Assembly: GCA_028291765.1 (NCBI GenBank) | Contig: JAQGNR010000230.1 | Location: forward strand, 1-53,090 | DNA length: 53,090 nucleotides | Direction: 5' to 3' | Source: Herbaspirillum sp. | Lineage (GTDB): Bacteria > Pseudomonadota > Gammaproteobacteria > Burkholderiales > Burkholderiaceae_D | Shown: positions 9,644 to 17,623 of the stretch, piece by piece | How positions within the stretch are numbered: position 1 is the stretch's first letter | Layout of the letters: the number at the start of each line of letters is the position of its first letter | The notes under the pieces: generated by a model | Databases searched by the model: none | The model's input: the letters and a program-made list of their open reading frames with translations, nothing else | What the model was told of the DNA's origin: nothing | Translations under genes and position numbers: made by a program

Positions 9644-10135
9644 TCACACTTTGAGAATGCGCTCCCCGCGGCCGATGCCTGAACTGCCGGTGCGTACTGT
9701 TTCCAGAATTGATACCCGATCGATCGAATCGATAAAAGCGTCCAGCTTGCTCTTGTTACCGGTCAATTCGATGGTATAGGTTTTCTCGGTTACATCGATA
9801 ATGCGGCCGCGGAAGATATCCGCCGTCCGCTTCATTTCTTCGCGCTCTTTACCGACCGCGCGTACCTTGATGAGCATCAGCTCGCGTTCGATATGTGCGC
9901 CTTCGGTCAGATCGACCACTTTCACCACCTCGATCAGGCGATTCAGGTGTTTGGTGATCTGTTCGATCACGTCGTCCGAACCGCTGGTCACAATGGTCAT
10001 GCGCGACAAAGTCGGATCTTCGGTAGGCGCCACCGTCAGGTTCTCGATGTTATAGCCGCGGGCGGAAAACAATCCAACCACACGAGACAAGGCGCCGGCT
10101 TCGTTTTCCAGCAAAAGGGAAACAATATGTCGCAT
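9644..10135 (-). CDS. ilvH: Acetolactate synthase small (regulatory) subunit
   Basis: Regulatory partner of IlvI; ACT-domain dimers bind valine and give feedback inhibition. The N-terminal ACT domain is clear (HIVSLLLENEAGALSRVVGLFSARGYNIENL), followed by the second conserved domain with KTYTIELTGNKSKLDAFI. It is 163 residues from ATG 10135. The ilvI stop overlaps this ATG by one base (TGATG), implying translational coupling; a GTG one codon earlier also opens the frame. Confidence 0.97.
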   Translation of the reverse strand: MRHIVSLLLENEAGALSRVVGLFSARGYNIENLTVAPTEDPTLSRMTIVTSGSDDVIEQITKHLNRLIEVVKVVDLTEGAHIERELMLIKVRAVGKEREEMKRTADIFRGRIIDVTEKTYTIELTGNKSKLDAFIDSIDRVSILETVRTGSSGIGRGERILKV

Positions 10136-11862
10136 CACAGATCCTCCGAACCGAGCAGCATTTCAGTCAGGCCTCTGCCTGCTTTTACCATCGGCCAGAC
10201 GTTTTCGGTTTGATCGGTAATAAAGTTCATGAACACCAGCCTATCCTTCATGCCGAATGCTTCTGCCAGCGCACCGTCGACGTCCGCCGGATTCTCGATT
10301 TTCATGCCGACATGACCGTATGCTTCGGCCAGTTTGGTGAAGTCGGGCATGGATTCGGAATACGATTGCGAATAACGGCCGCCGTAATCGATCTGCTGCC
10401 ACTGCCGGACCATGCCGAGATAGCTGTTATTAAGCAAAATGATTTTCGGCGTCAGATTGTATTGTTTGCAAGTCGCCAATTCCTGGATGCACATCTGAAT
10501 CGAGCCATCGCCCGTGATACAGGCCACTGTCGCATCCGGATTGGCCATCTGCACACCCATCGCGTAAGGCAAGCCGACACCCATGGTGCCCAATCCGCCA
10601 GAGTTGATCCAGCGCCGCGGCTTATTGAAACGGTAATATTGCGCGGCCCACATCTGATGCTGCCCGACATCGGACGTAATAAACGCATCGCCCTTGGTCA
10701 AGGTACAGATTTTTTCAATGACCGCTTGCGGCTTGATCAGCGAATCCGAAAGTCCGTACTTCAGACAATCTTTTTCGCGCCACTGGTTGATCTGCTGCCA
10801 CCAATTGGCCAATGCGCCCGCATCCGGTTTTTCGCTGACCGTCTCCAGTTGCGACAGCAATTCCTGCAGCACGTCCTTGACGTTGCCGACAATCGGAATA
10901 TCGACCTTGACGCGCTTCGAAATCGAGGACGGATCGATATCGATATGAATGATTTTGCGTGCCACCGAAGAAAAATTCTTTGGATTACCGATCACGCGGT
11001 CGTCGAAACGTGCGCCGATGGCAATAAGCACGTCGCAGTGCTGCATCGCCATATTGGCTTCGTAGGTGCCGTGCATGCCGGGCATGCCGACGAATTTATC
11101 GCTTTCCGCGCGGTACCCGCCCAGACCCATCAAGGTATTGGTGCAAGGGAAACCGAGTGCATCGACCAGCCGGTTCAGCTCCGGCGCCGCATTGGCCAGA
11201 ATGACACCGCCGCCGGTATAAATCATCGGCCGCTCAGCATTCAGCAATAACTGCAGCGCCTTGCGAATCTGCCCTGAGTGACCTTTATCGACTGGCTTGT
11301 ACGAACGCATTTCCACCGTTTTCGGATACTCGAAAACGTGCGTATGCATTGTGATGTCTTTGGGAATATCGACCAGCACCGGACCGGGACGACCGGTAGT
11401 CGCGATATGGAAGGCCTTTTTGATGGTGGAGGCCAGATCCTTGATGTCCTTGACCAGGAAATTATGCTTCACGCAAGGCCGCGTGATGCCGACGGTGTCG
11501 CACTCCTGGAATGCGTCCTGGCCGATTGCGGCCGACGGCACTTGACCCGAAATCACGATCATCGGAATCGAATCCATGTAGGCCGTGGCAAGACCGGTTA
11601 CTGCATTGGTCACGCCGGGACCGGAGGTCACCAATGCGACGCCGATCTTGGTGGAGCTTCTGGAATAGGCATCGGCGGCATGCACCGCGGCCTGTTCATG
11701 GCGTACCAGAACGTGTTGAAATTTGTCTTGCTTGTAGATGGCGTCGTAGATATACAGAACTGCGCCGCCGGGATAGCCGAATACGTGTTCCACGCCTTCT
11801 TCAGCCAGAGCACGAACGAGTATTTCTGCGCCGGTGATCGGCGCATTTGATGGGGCATTCAT
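10135..11862 (-). CDS. ilvI: Acetolactate synthase large (catalytic) subunit
   Basis: ThDP- and FAD-dependent acetohydroxyacid synthase that condenses pyruvate with pyruvate or 2-ketobutyrate. Catalytic Glu56 is in RHEQAAVHAADAY after the GYPGGAVL loop. The central FAD-binding domain includes GARFDDRVIGN. The ThDP/Mg2+ motif is GDGSIQMCIQELATCKQYN with a following NNSYLG. Its 575 residues are normal. It starts at ATG 11862 with AAGGAAAG upstream. It opens the ilvI-ilvH-ilvC operon and faces the ECF sigma gene across a 545-base spacer. Confidence 0.98.
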   Translation of the reverse strand: MNAPSNAPITGAEILVRALAEEGVEHVFGYPGGAVLYIYDAIYKQDKFQHVLVRHEQAAVHAADAYSRSSTKIGVALVTSGPGVTNAVTGLATAYMDSIPMIVISGQVPSAAIGQDAFQECDTVGITRPCVKHNFLVKDIKDLASTIKKAFHIATTGRPGPVLVDIPKDITMHTHVFEYPKTVEMRSYKPVDKGHSGQIRKALQLLLNAERPMIYTGGGVILANAAPELNRLVDALGFPCTNTLMGLGGYRAESDKFVGMPGMHGTYEANMAMQHCDVLIAIGARFDDRVIGNPKNFSSVARKIIHIDIDPSSISKRVKVDIPIVGNVKDVLQELLSQLETVSEKPDAGALANWWQQINQWREKDCLKYGLSDSLIKPQAVIEKICTLTKGDAFITSDVGQHQMWAAQYYRFNKPRRWINSGGLGTMGVGLPYAMGVQMANPDATVACITGDGSIQMCIQELATCKQYNLTPKIILLNNSYLGMVRQWQQIDYGGRYSQSYSESMPDFTKLAEAYGHVGMKIENPADVDGALAEAFGMKDRLVFMNFITDQTENVWPMVKAGRGLTEMLLGSEDL

Positions 11863-12407
11863 AGTACTTTCCTTTCAAGGTCCATTGGAGATTGATCGGA
11901 TGCTCTTTCCTGGCGAATTTTCACAATGGCAATATATTCCGGCATTCCTTTTTTGTGCTTTCACGCTGCTCCTGGCCGCATCGCACGGATGGGTTCAAAA
12001 CATCGCTTATGGCACTCGTTCAGCCTGCTGATATTGCAAAGCGTCGAAATTCTCGCGCTTGTGGCACGGGTTAGAACAAACAGCTTCGTTTCTTGCAAAG
12101 CAACGTCTTCATATCGTCGGCGTGTTACGCCGTCTTTATCAAGACCATAGGTGCACCTCAGGATTCTGGGGCGGATCGATACGATAATGCGTCGCATCAT
12201 TTTGGTCAAGTCGAATTCATATCGTTTAGAAGAAAATGCCCGGAAAACACGGCAAAATGCAGGAAAAATGTATAAGCGCTCGCGCAAGACCGACGTTTTT
12301 GTTAACATGCGGACAGTCCAAATCTCAGGCAAAGCCACGACAAGGTCCCCAAGAGACCCTAACGGCCGGCAAGCACCCATAACAAATGAATCGATGCGCG
12401 ACGGTGC
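11863..12407. other. Divergent spacer between ilvI and the ECF sigma gene
   Basis: This 545-base stretch must hold the promoters of both flanking genes. Several open frames cross it on both strands, but none has a ribosome-binding site, family resemblance or codon bias suggesting a gene. A small hairpin CGGCGT-GTT-ACGCCG (12118-12132) followed by TCTTTATC resembles a weak plus-strand terminator; on the minus strand it would be part of a long ilvI leader. Around 12233-12270 there is an imperfect duplication of AAAATGC-GGAAAA. Confidence 0.5.
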
Positions 12408-12977
12408 ATGGCAACTGATAAAGAACTCTCCGACTTCCTCGAGAACGTGGAACGCCGCGCTTTCAAGCAAGCTGCTTATGCAGTCCGCAAGGATGAAGCC
12501 GCATTGGACATCGTCCAGGATGCGATGATCAAGCTCGCCGAGAAATACGGCGACAAAGATATTACGGAATTGCCGCCGCTGTTTCAGCGTATTCTACAAA
12601 ACACGATCCACGATTATTTCCGGCGCGAAAAAGTGCGCAGCACTTGGGTCAGCCTGTTTTCCAGCATCGGCCGCGATCAGGAAAAACAGGACGATTACGA
12701 TCCGCTCGAGCATTACCAGCCTGAGCCCGGCAGCACGGCGGCTGAATCCGGCGCGGACAAAGTCGAACGCGAGCAAACTTTAAATGCCATAGATCAAGAA
12801 ATACAAAAATTACCGGCACGTCAACGGGAAGCATTCCTCATGCGTTATTGGCAAGACCTGGATGTTGCTGAAACCGCGGTTGCCATGGGCTGCTCCGAGG
12901 GTAGTGTGAAAACGCATTGCTCAAGAGCAACGCATACGCTGGCACAGGCGCTCCGAGCTAAAGGAATTACATTATGA
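12408..12977 (+). CDS. ECF-type RNA polymerase sigma factor
   Basis: Directs RNA polymerase to a special promoter class. It has region 2 in the first ~80 residues (LDIVQDAMIKLAEKY, LPPLFQRILQNTIHDYFRREK, which includes the -10 recognition helix) and region 4 near the C terminus (LPARQREAFLMRYWQDLDVAETAVAMGCSEGSVKTH). The linker between them is acidic and unusually long for ECF factors (QDDYDPLEHYQPEPGSTAAESG). It is 189 residues. Its stop overlaps the start of the next gene by four bases (ATGA), so the membrane protein that follows is translated with it and is the obvious candidate anti-sigma. Confidence 0.93.
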   Translation: MATDKELSDFLENVERRAFKQAAYAVRKDEAALDIVQDAMIKLAEKYGDKDITELPPLFQRILQNTIHDYFRREKVRSTWVSLFSSIGRDQEKQDDYDPLEHYQPEPGSTAAESGADKVEREQTLNAIDQEIQKLPARQREAFLMRYWQDLDVAETAVAMGCSEGSVKTHCSRATHTLAQALRAKGITL

Positions 12978-13411
12978 ATAACAAACAATCCGACGCGAGG
13001 GATACGCAATTCGCCTATAAGGTACGGCATGCGCTTGACCGTAATCTGGATCGCTTGCCTGAGTCGACCACGCAACGCTTGGCTGTCGCCCGTGCACTTG
13101 CGATGTCGCGCAAAAAACAGGCGGCGCCATTCATACAGATGCAACACTCGCCACGTTTGAGCGGAGTCACTGGCGGAACAATGTCATTCCCGTCCAATGA
13201 CAGCAAGCTGTTTGCCTGGCTCGGCCGCCTCGGTGTTGTCTTGCCTATTTTGCTCGGCATCGTGTTATTCGTCGGCATATATCAATCCCAAGAGCGCAAT
13301 CGCATTGCTGAACTGGCTGATATCGATAGCGAAATTCTGTCTGATGAACTCCCCATTTCTGCCTATCTGGATCACGGATTCAAAGCCTATTTAGCAAAAC
13401 AGGACCAATAA
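12974..13411 (+). CDS. DUF3619-like one-TM protein, candidate anti-sigma factor
   Basis: 145 residues. The N-terminal ~75 residues are cytoplasmic and helical (TQFAYKVRHALDRNLDRLPESTTQRLAVARALAMSRK). One hydrophobic helix follows at about 83-102 (LGVVLPILLGIVLFVGIY). A short acidic outer part comes after it (IAELADIDSEILSDELPISAYLDHGFKAYL). This is the shape of DUF3619. The start overlaps the sigma gene stop by four bases. Anti-sigma function is inferred from coupling and topology; I see no ZAS-type zinc motif. Confidence 0.8.
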   Translation: MNNKQSDARDTQFAYKVRHALDRNLDRLPESTTQRLAVARALAMSRKKQAAPFIQMQHSPRLSGVTGGTMSFPSNDSKLFAWLGRLGVVLPILLGIVLFVGIYQSQERNRIAELADIDSEILSDELPISAYLDHGFKAYLAKQDQ

Positions 13412-13414
13412 TTC

Positions 13415-14098
13415 ATGCCGAGCATCCGTACCGCGCTGACATATGCCAGTGGTTTGTTCAGTAGTCTACTGATCGCCGGCAGCGTCCTTGTATGTCAACA
13501 TAGCGGCGCTGCCGCCGCAACGGATGCACACAAACCCCCGGCAGCATCGCCAGCCCAGCCTAAAAAAATCGCCAACGGACCGAGCTGGCAGGCGCTGACT
13601 ACTGCCCAGCAATTGGCTCTGGTTCCACTGGCTGGCGAATGGGACAGCATGGACAGCTCGCGCAAGGAAAAATGGATCGCAATCGGTAATCGCTATGCCC
13701 GCATGAGTCCCGCCGAACAGACACGCATACAAACACGCATGCGCGACTGGGTCAAATTGACGCCGGAGCAACGCCGCTCGGTACGGCAAAATTATGTCAG
13801 CTCGAAAAAACTGGATGCAAATCAAAAATCGGCTCAATGGCAGCAATATTTGAAGCTCAGCGATGAACAGAAGGCGCAACTGGCAAAACAAAAATTGTCG
13901 CCGGTGCCGGCCACTGCCATCTCACGCGCCAGGACCAAACCGAAAGTGCTGTTGCCGATTACCCCGAAACCGGCAAGTGCAGTCGCGGTGGCCCCCGCGA
14001 CCGCTCCGACCGCGCCCATCGGCTCTATCATGCCGCCGGCAGTACTCCCTGCGCCCCCGGTTGCCACCCCTGCCGCCGCACCTCAACCGCACAAATAA
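13415..14098 (+). CDS. DUF3106-like exported protein
   Basis: 227 residues with an N-terminal signal peptide (SGLFSSLLIAGSVLVCQHSGAAAA). The central part is made of short Trp- and Arg-containing helical repeats of the type ALTTAQQLALVPLAGEWDSM, KEKWIAIGNRYARMSPAEQ, MRDWVKLTPEQRRSVRQNY, which is the DUF3106 pattern, and recalls Spy/CpxP-like periplasmic proteins. The C-terminal ~60 residues are low-complexity Pro/Ala. It begins three bases after the DUF3619 stop with no clear ribosome-binding site, so coupled translation is likely. Sensing or buffering of envelope stress is an inference only. Confidence 0.8.
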   Translation: MPSIRTALTYASGLFSSLLIAGSVLVCQHSGAAAATDAHKPPAASPAQPKKIANGPSWQALTTAQQLALVPLAGEWDSMDSSRKEKWIAIGNRYARMSPAEQTRIQTRMRDWVKLTPEQRRSVRQNYVSSKKLDANQKSAQWQQYLKLSDEQKAQLAKQKLSPVPATAISRARTKPKVLLPITPKPASAVAVAPATAPTAPIGSIMPPAVLPAPPVATPAAAPQPHK

Positions 14099-14110
14099 GT
14101 AAAACAAGGC

Positions 14111-14608
14111 ATGACCGATATCAGTGTCGACATTTTCGACAACGCACCACTTAAACGCCGTCTGTTCAGCATGTTGTATGAAGCCATGCTGCTATTCGGT
14201 GTCCTGTTCATTTCGGCCTGGATATTTTCCACGCTACTGCAACAGCGCAGCGCAATCTATTTACGGCATGGTTTGGAACTCTGGCTATTTGTTGTACTGA
14301 GCGCTTACTTCGTTTGGTTCTGGTGTCACGGCGGCCAGACACTGGCCATGAAAACCTGGCGCGTCCGGCTGGTCACCCGGGATGGCGGCCCGATCCGGCC
14401 ATGGCGTGCTTTAGCGCGTTTTCTGCTCGCATGGCTCTGGTTCATGCCCGGTCTCGTGATCGCGTGGCTGGTTCATGCGCAGGCATGGTTACTCGTCGTC
14501 ATACCCGCGCTTAATTTTCTGCTCTGGATGTCGATGATTTATTTCGATCCGCAACGCCAGTTCCTGCATGACCGGCTTGCCGGCACCCGCATTATCAGTC
14601 TGAACTGA
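14111..14608 (+). CDS. RDD-family inner-membrane protein
   Basis: 165 residues with three or four hydrophobic helices. The RDD signature is visible: an N-terminal LKRRLFSMLYEAMLLFGVLF helix, the GGQTLAMKTWRVRLV segment between helices, and a C-terminal FDPQRQFLHDRLAGTRII that matches the D-R-L-xGT end of the family. The function of the family is not established. It starts 12 bases after the DUF3106 gene and is probably the last member of the sigma-factor cluster. Confidence 0.88.
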   Translation: MTDISVDIFDNAPLKRRLFSMLYEAMLLFGVLFISAWIFSTLLQQRSAIYLRHGLELWLFVVLSAYFVWFWCHGGQTLAMKTWRVRLVTRDGGPIRPWRALARFLLAWLWFMPGLVIAWLVHAQAWLLVVIPALNFLLWMSMIYFDPQRQFLHDRLAGTRIISLN

Positions 14609-14674
14609 CACTTCCAGCGCCCCCCTTTGCGCCGTCGGCACCGGGGCGGCCGCACTCAAGTACAATCAGTCCCT

Positions 14675-15676
14675 ATGATTGCGCGCATTGCAAAAACCGT
14701 TCTCCTGGTCCAGCTCGGCATCCTTGCCGCGCTGTTTCTTGCCATTCAAAAATTCTGGCTCACTGACAGTTGGCTGATTTCGTTGCTGATCGCCACCGCG
14801 GTGGTCGTCCTGGTGCGCGCCGTCATTACCGCCAACACATTTATGCTGAGTCAGCCTTATGAAGGCGGCGGCGACCATATCAGACGCCTGGGACCGTTCG
14901 AAAATTGCGCGTTGTTTCTCGAGGAATTTTGCGCATCGCTGCTTTGCTCATCGGTCGGCCTGCCCTTCCGTCAATTCGACAAGCATACGTTTGCCGATAC
15001 CACCGCACTGCCGGTATTGTTGATTCACGGCTATGGCTGCAACAGCGGCTACTGGCACTGGATGAGCCAGGCGTTGCAAAAAGCCCGCATTACCCACTAC
15101 GCGCTCGATATGGAGCCGGTGTTAAGCAGCATCGACAGCTATGTTGCATTGATAGAAAGCGCCGTGCAACGCGTACGCGCCGAGACCGGCAGCGATAAGA
15201 TCGTCATCGTCGCGCATAGCATGGGGGGGCTGGCGGCGCGTGCTTATCTACGCGACATCGGCGGCGCCAGCATCAGCAAAATCATTACGCTGGGCACACC
15301 GCATCACGGCACCACGCTGGCCAATTTCGGCATCGGTATCAATTGCGGCGAAATGAACTGGGTCGGCCGCGCGGAAGAAGGCCTGGACAGCCGCTGGCTG
15401 CATCTGCTGGAGGCCTCTGAAGACAAGCAGCTGCGCGCATTAATCGTCTCTATCTATTCGCATCACGACAATATCGTCTCTCCGCAACATTCGTCGCATT
15501 TGCCGCTGGCGCACAATATAGCCGTCGACGCCATTGGTCATGTCGCGCTGGCGTTTTCATCCGACATTCAAGCCCGCGTGATCGAAGAAATCAATAAAGC
15601 CGGACATGAAAAAAGCCCGCTGACTGCTCCGCCAGCGGGCCCGCATAAATTTTCCGGGCAACAGCGCCCGATTTAG
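14675..15676 (+). CDS. Alpha/beta hydrolase, lipase-like, membrane-anchored
   Basis: 333 residues from ATG 14675; the frame extends upstream but that part is arginine-rich and unlike a protein start. Two N-terminal hydrophobic helices (KTVLLVQLGILAALFLAIQ, SLLIATAVVVLVRAVIT) suggest anchoring in the inner membrane. The lipase core follows: oxyanion HGYGCNSGYW, nucleophile in VIVAHSMGGLAARAYL, a TLGTPHHGTTL segment typical of triacylglycerol lipases, and a late His in AIGHVALAF. The last ~25 codons contain the terminator of the convergent lipoprotein gene. Substrate unknown; lipid esters are likely. Confidence 0.85.
   Translation: MIARIAKTVLLVQLGILAALFLAIQKFWLTDSWLISLLIATAVVVLVRAVITANTFMLSQPYEGGGDHIRRLGPFENCALFLEEFCASLLCSSVGLPFRQFDKHTFADTTALPVLLIHGYGCNSGYWHWMSQALQKARITHYALDMEPVLSSIDSYVALIESAVQRVRAETGSDKIVIVAHSMGGLAARAYLRDIGGASISKIITLGTPHHGTTLANFGIGINCGEMNWVGRAEEGLDSRWLHLLEASEDKQLRALIVSIYSHHDNIVSPQHSSHLPLAHNIAVDAIGHVALAFSSDIQARVIEEINKAGHEKSPLTAPPAGPHKFSGQQRPI
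15609..15640 (-). terminator. Terminator of the small lipoprotein gene, inside the lipase coding end
   Basis: On the minus strand GCCCGCTG, a 10-base loop and CAGCGGGC are followed by TTTTTT (forward A-run 15609-15614). It is about 80 bases past the stop of the minus-strand lipoprotein and lies wholly within the plus-strand lipase reading frame. Confidence 0.85.
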
Positions 15677-15717
15677 AGTTGACTTAGGGTTGTGACTTAG
15701 CACAACGCTGATTGCGT

Positions 15718-15933
15718 TTACTTCTTGGAAGCGTCCTCAATATCCTTACCGACTTTTTCGATTTTCTCGCCGGCGCGCTCGCCCAAGGTCTTATCTTTCG
15801 GTGCAATGCCCAAGGCCTCGTCGATCTTCTGACCTGCTTTTTCCGCCGGACCCGGCTCCGGTTTGCAGGCCCCAACAGACAATACCAACGTGCTGGCTGC
15901 CAGCATGGCAATGACTGATTTACATGTTTTCAT
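15718..15933 (-). CDS. Small lipoprotein with amphipathic helix
   Basis: 71 residues from ATG 15933, preceded by AGGGAT. The signal sequence ends in VGAC, an acceptable lipobox. The mature part is charged and helical with repeating Glu/Lys patterns (AEKAGQKIDEALG, LGERAGEKIEKVGKDIEDA). It looks like the small stress-linked lipoproteins and CsbD/entericidin-like helices seen near hydrolases, but I do not recognise a named family. It is monocistronic, with its own terminator inside the convergent gene. Confidence 0.8.
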   Translation of the reverse strand: MKTCKSVIAMLAASTLVLSVGACKPEPGPAEKAGQKIDEALGIAPKDKTLGERAGEKIEKVGKDIEDASKK

Positions 15934-16100
15934 TTTCAAATCCCTGTTAAGAATGATAAGTACCCCCATATGGCAAACTTAATCACGGGAAGTTCAGACC
16001 TGCACGCAAATCCGCGAATTCGCTAACACAGCGGTAAAATGCCAATCGTTCGATTTAAATCCCTGACTTCAACATTGGCGCGTCCAGATAGGCAACCATA

Positions 16101-16625
16101 ATGACCCTTTACCAGTATCAGCAAAATACGCCGTCCGTCGATCCATCTGCCTATGTTGCAGAGTCCGCCGATGTGATCGGTAAAGTGCGTATCGAGGCCA
16201 ACGTCAGCGTCTGGTTCAATGCTACCGTGCGCGCCGACAACGACCAGATCACCATCGGCGCCAACAGCAACATACAAGACGGCGCCGTACTGCATGCCGA
16301 TCCGGGATTTCCATTAACGCTCGGCAGCAACGTGACCGTCGGTCATCAGGTCATGCTGCATGGCTGCACAATAGAAGACGGCGCATTGATCGGGCTTCAG
16401 GCGGTAGTGCTCAACGGCGCCGTCATCGGCAAAAACTGCCTGGTCGGCGCCGGCGCGCTAGTGACCGAAGGCAAGCGATTCCCTGAGAATTCGCTGATCC
16501 TCGGATCGCCGGCAAAAGTCGTCCGTACCCTGACGCCGGAAGACATCGCAAAGATGCGCGCCACTGCCAATGGCTATGTCGCCAAGATAGCGTTATATAA
16601 AACCAGCTTAAAGAAAATCGCATGA
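16101..16625 (+). CDS. Gamma-class carbonic anhydrase-like protein (YrdA family)
   Basis: 174 residues with the left-handed beta-helix hexapeptide pattern (ADVIGKVRIEANVSVWFNATVR ... IGANSNIQDGAVLH). Metal-ligand histidines are in positions typical of the family (AVLHADPG, VGHQVMLHGC). The C terminus is the usual helix. Homologues bind zinc or iron as trimers; in many bacteria CO2 hydration has not been shown. The stop overlaps the hslO start (ATGA), so the two genes are translated together. Confidence 0.92.
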   Translation: MTLYQYQQNTPSVDPSAYVAESADVIGKVRIEANVSVWFNATVRADNDQITIGANSNIQDGAVLHADPGFPLTLGSNVTVGHQVMLHGCTIEDGALIGLQAVVLNGAVIGKNCLVGAGALVTEGKRFPENSLILGSPAKVVRTLTPEDIAKMRATANGYVAKIALYKTSLKKIA

Positions 16626-17578
16626 TGAATAATTTGTCGAACACGATCGAGGCCACTGCCGATACGCTACAAAAATTCATGGTCGAAAACGCACCTGTGC
16701 GCGGCGAATTCGTAGAAATTTCTTCGACCTGGAAGCAGGTGCAGGCACGCAGCGATTACCCGGCGGCAGTCAAAACCTTGCTCGGTGAAATGTTGTCCGC
16801 CGCGGCGCTGTTGTCGGCCAATCTCAAATTCAATGGCGTCATCGTGATGCAGATTCACGGCGACGGTCCGGTGCGGCTGCTGGTGGTCGAATGCGATTCC
16901 GAGCTGCGCCTGCGCGCCACGGCCAAGATGGTCGAGGGCGCAGAAATTGTCGACGGCGCCAATTTGCAGCAACTGGTCAATGTCGAAGGCAATGGCCGCT
17001 TTGCGATCGTGCTCGATCCCAAAGATAAAATGCCTGGCCAGCAGGCTTATCAGGGTATCGTGCCGCTGGACGGCGATAGCATTGCCACCGTCATCGAAAA
17101 TTACATGCAACGCTCCGAGCAACTCGACACCAAGCTTTGGCTGGCGGCCGACAGCTCGGTAGCCCGCGGCCTGCTCTTGCAGAAATTACCGACCGAGGGC
17201 GGTATCGATGCGCCGGCGGACGATCTCGAAACATGGAACCGGCTATCCATGCTTGGCGCCACGCTGCAGACTGAGGAATTACTCAATACTAATATCGAAA
17301 CCTTGATGCAACGGCTGTTCTGGGAAGAAACGATCCGCGTCTTCCCGCCGCAGCATCCACAATTCCATTGCTCCTGCACGCGGGAAAAAGTCGGCAATAT
17401 GCTCAAGATATTGGGGCACGAAGAAATCAACGCGGCGCTGGAAGAGCTCGGACATCTTGCTGTGCATTGCGATTTTTGCGGTGAGTCTTACGATTTCGAC
17501 AAAATCGATTGCGCACAGTTGTTTGTCAGTGATGCGCCGGCAGAAACAGTTATTCCGGCGCCAAATACACGTCACTAA
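16622..17578 (+). CDS. hslO: Hsp33 redox-regulated chaperone
   Basis: Holdase switched on by oxidation, protecting unfolding proteins in the cytosol. The N-terminal substrate-binding domain contains LLGEMLSAAALLSANLKFNG. The C-terminal zinc site has the four Cys in C-S-C and C-D-F-C (FHCSC, about residues 255-257; VHCDFC, about 286-289). Its length of 318 is slightly above the E. coli protein, mostly from an N-terminal extension. It overlaps the carbonic anhydrase-like gene by four bases, a pairing that suggests a joint stress role. Confidence 0.96.
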   Translation: MMNNLSNTIEATADTLQKFMVENAPVRGEFVEISSTWKQVQARSDYPAAVKTLLGEMLSAAALLSANLKFNGVIVMQIHGDGPVRLLVVECDSELRLRATAKMVEGAEIVDGANLQQLVNVEGNGRFAIVLDPKDKMPGQQAYQGIVPLDGDSIATVIENYMQRSEQLDTKLWLAADSSVARGLLLQKLPTEGGIDAPADDLETWNRLSMLGATLQTEELLNTNIETLMQRLFWEETIRVFPPQHPQFHCSCTREKVGNMLKILGHEEINAALEELGHLAVHCDFCGESYDFDKIDCAQLFVSDAPAETVIPAPNTRH

Positions 17579-17586
17579 TTGATCAT

Positions 17587-17623
17587 GAGCGCCCATGCGC
17601 GGCAATGCGCCGCTCTATTTTTT
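17587..17623 (+). terminator. Terminator after hslO, overlapping the trmJ stop
   Basis: An imperfect hairpin GAGCG...GCGC-N6-GCGC-CGCTC is followed by TATTTTTT. It begins about ten bases after the hslO stop and reaches into the 3' end of the convergent trmJ gene (stop at 17615-17617). Confidence 0.7.

Noticed and set aside
10210-11250. 346-codon plus-strand frame inside ilvI
   Set aside because: Despite its length it is antisense to a fully conserved enzyme and has the His/Arg-rich look of a shadow.
11961-12470. 169-codon minus-strand frame across the ilvI-sigma spacer
   Set aside because: It overlaps the start of the sigma gene on the other strand, lacks a ribosome-binding site and resembles no protein family.
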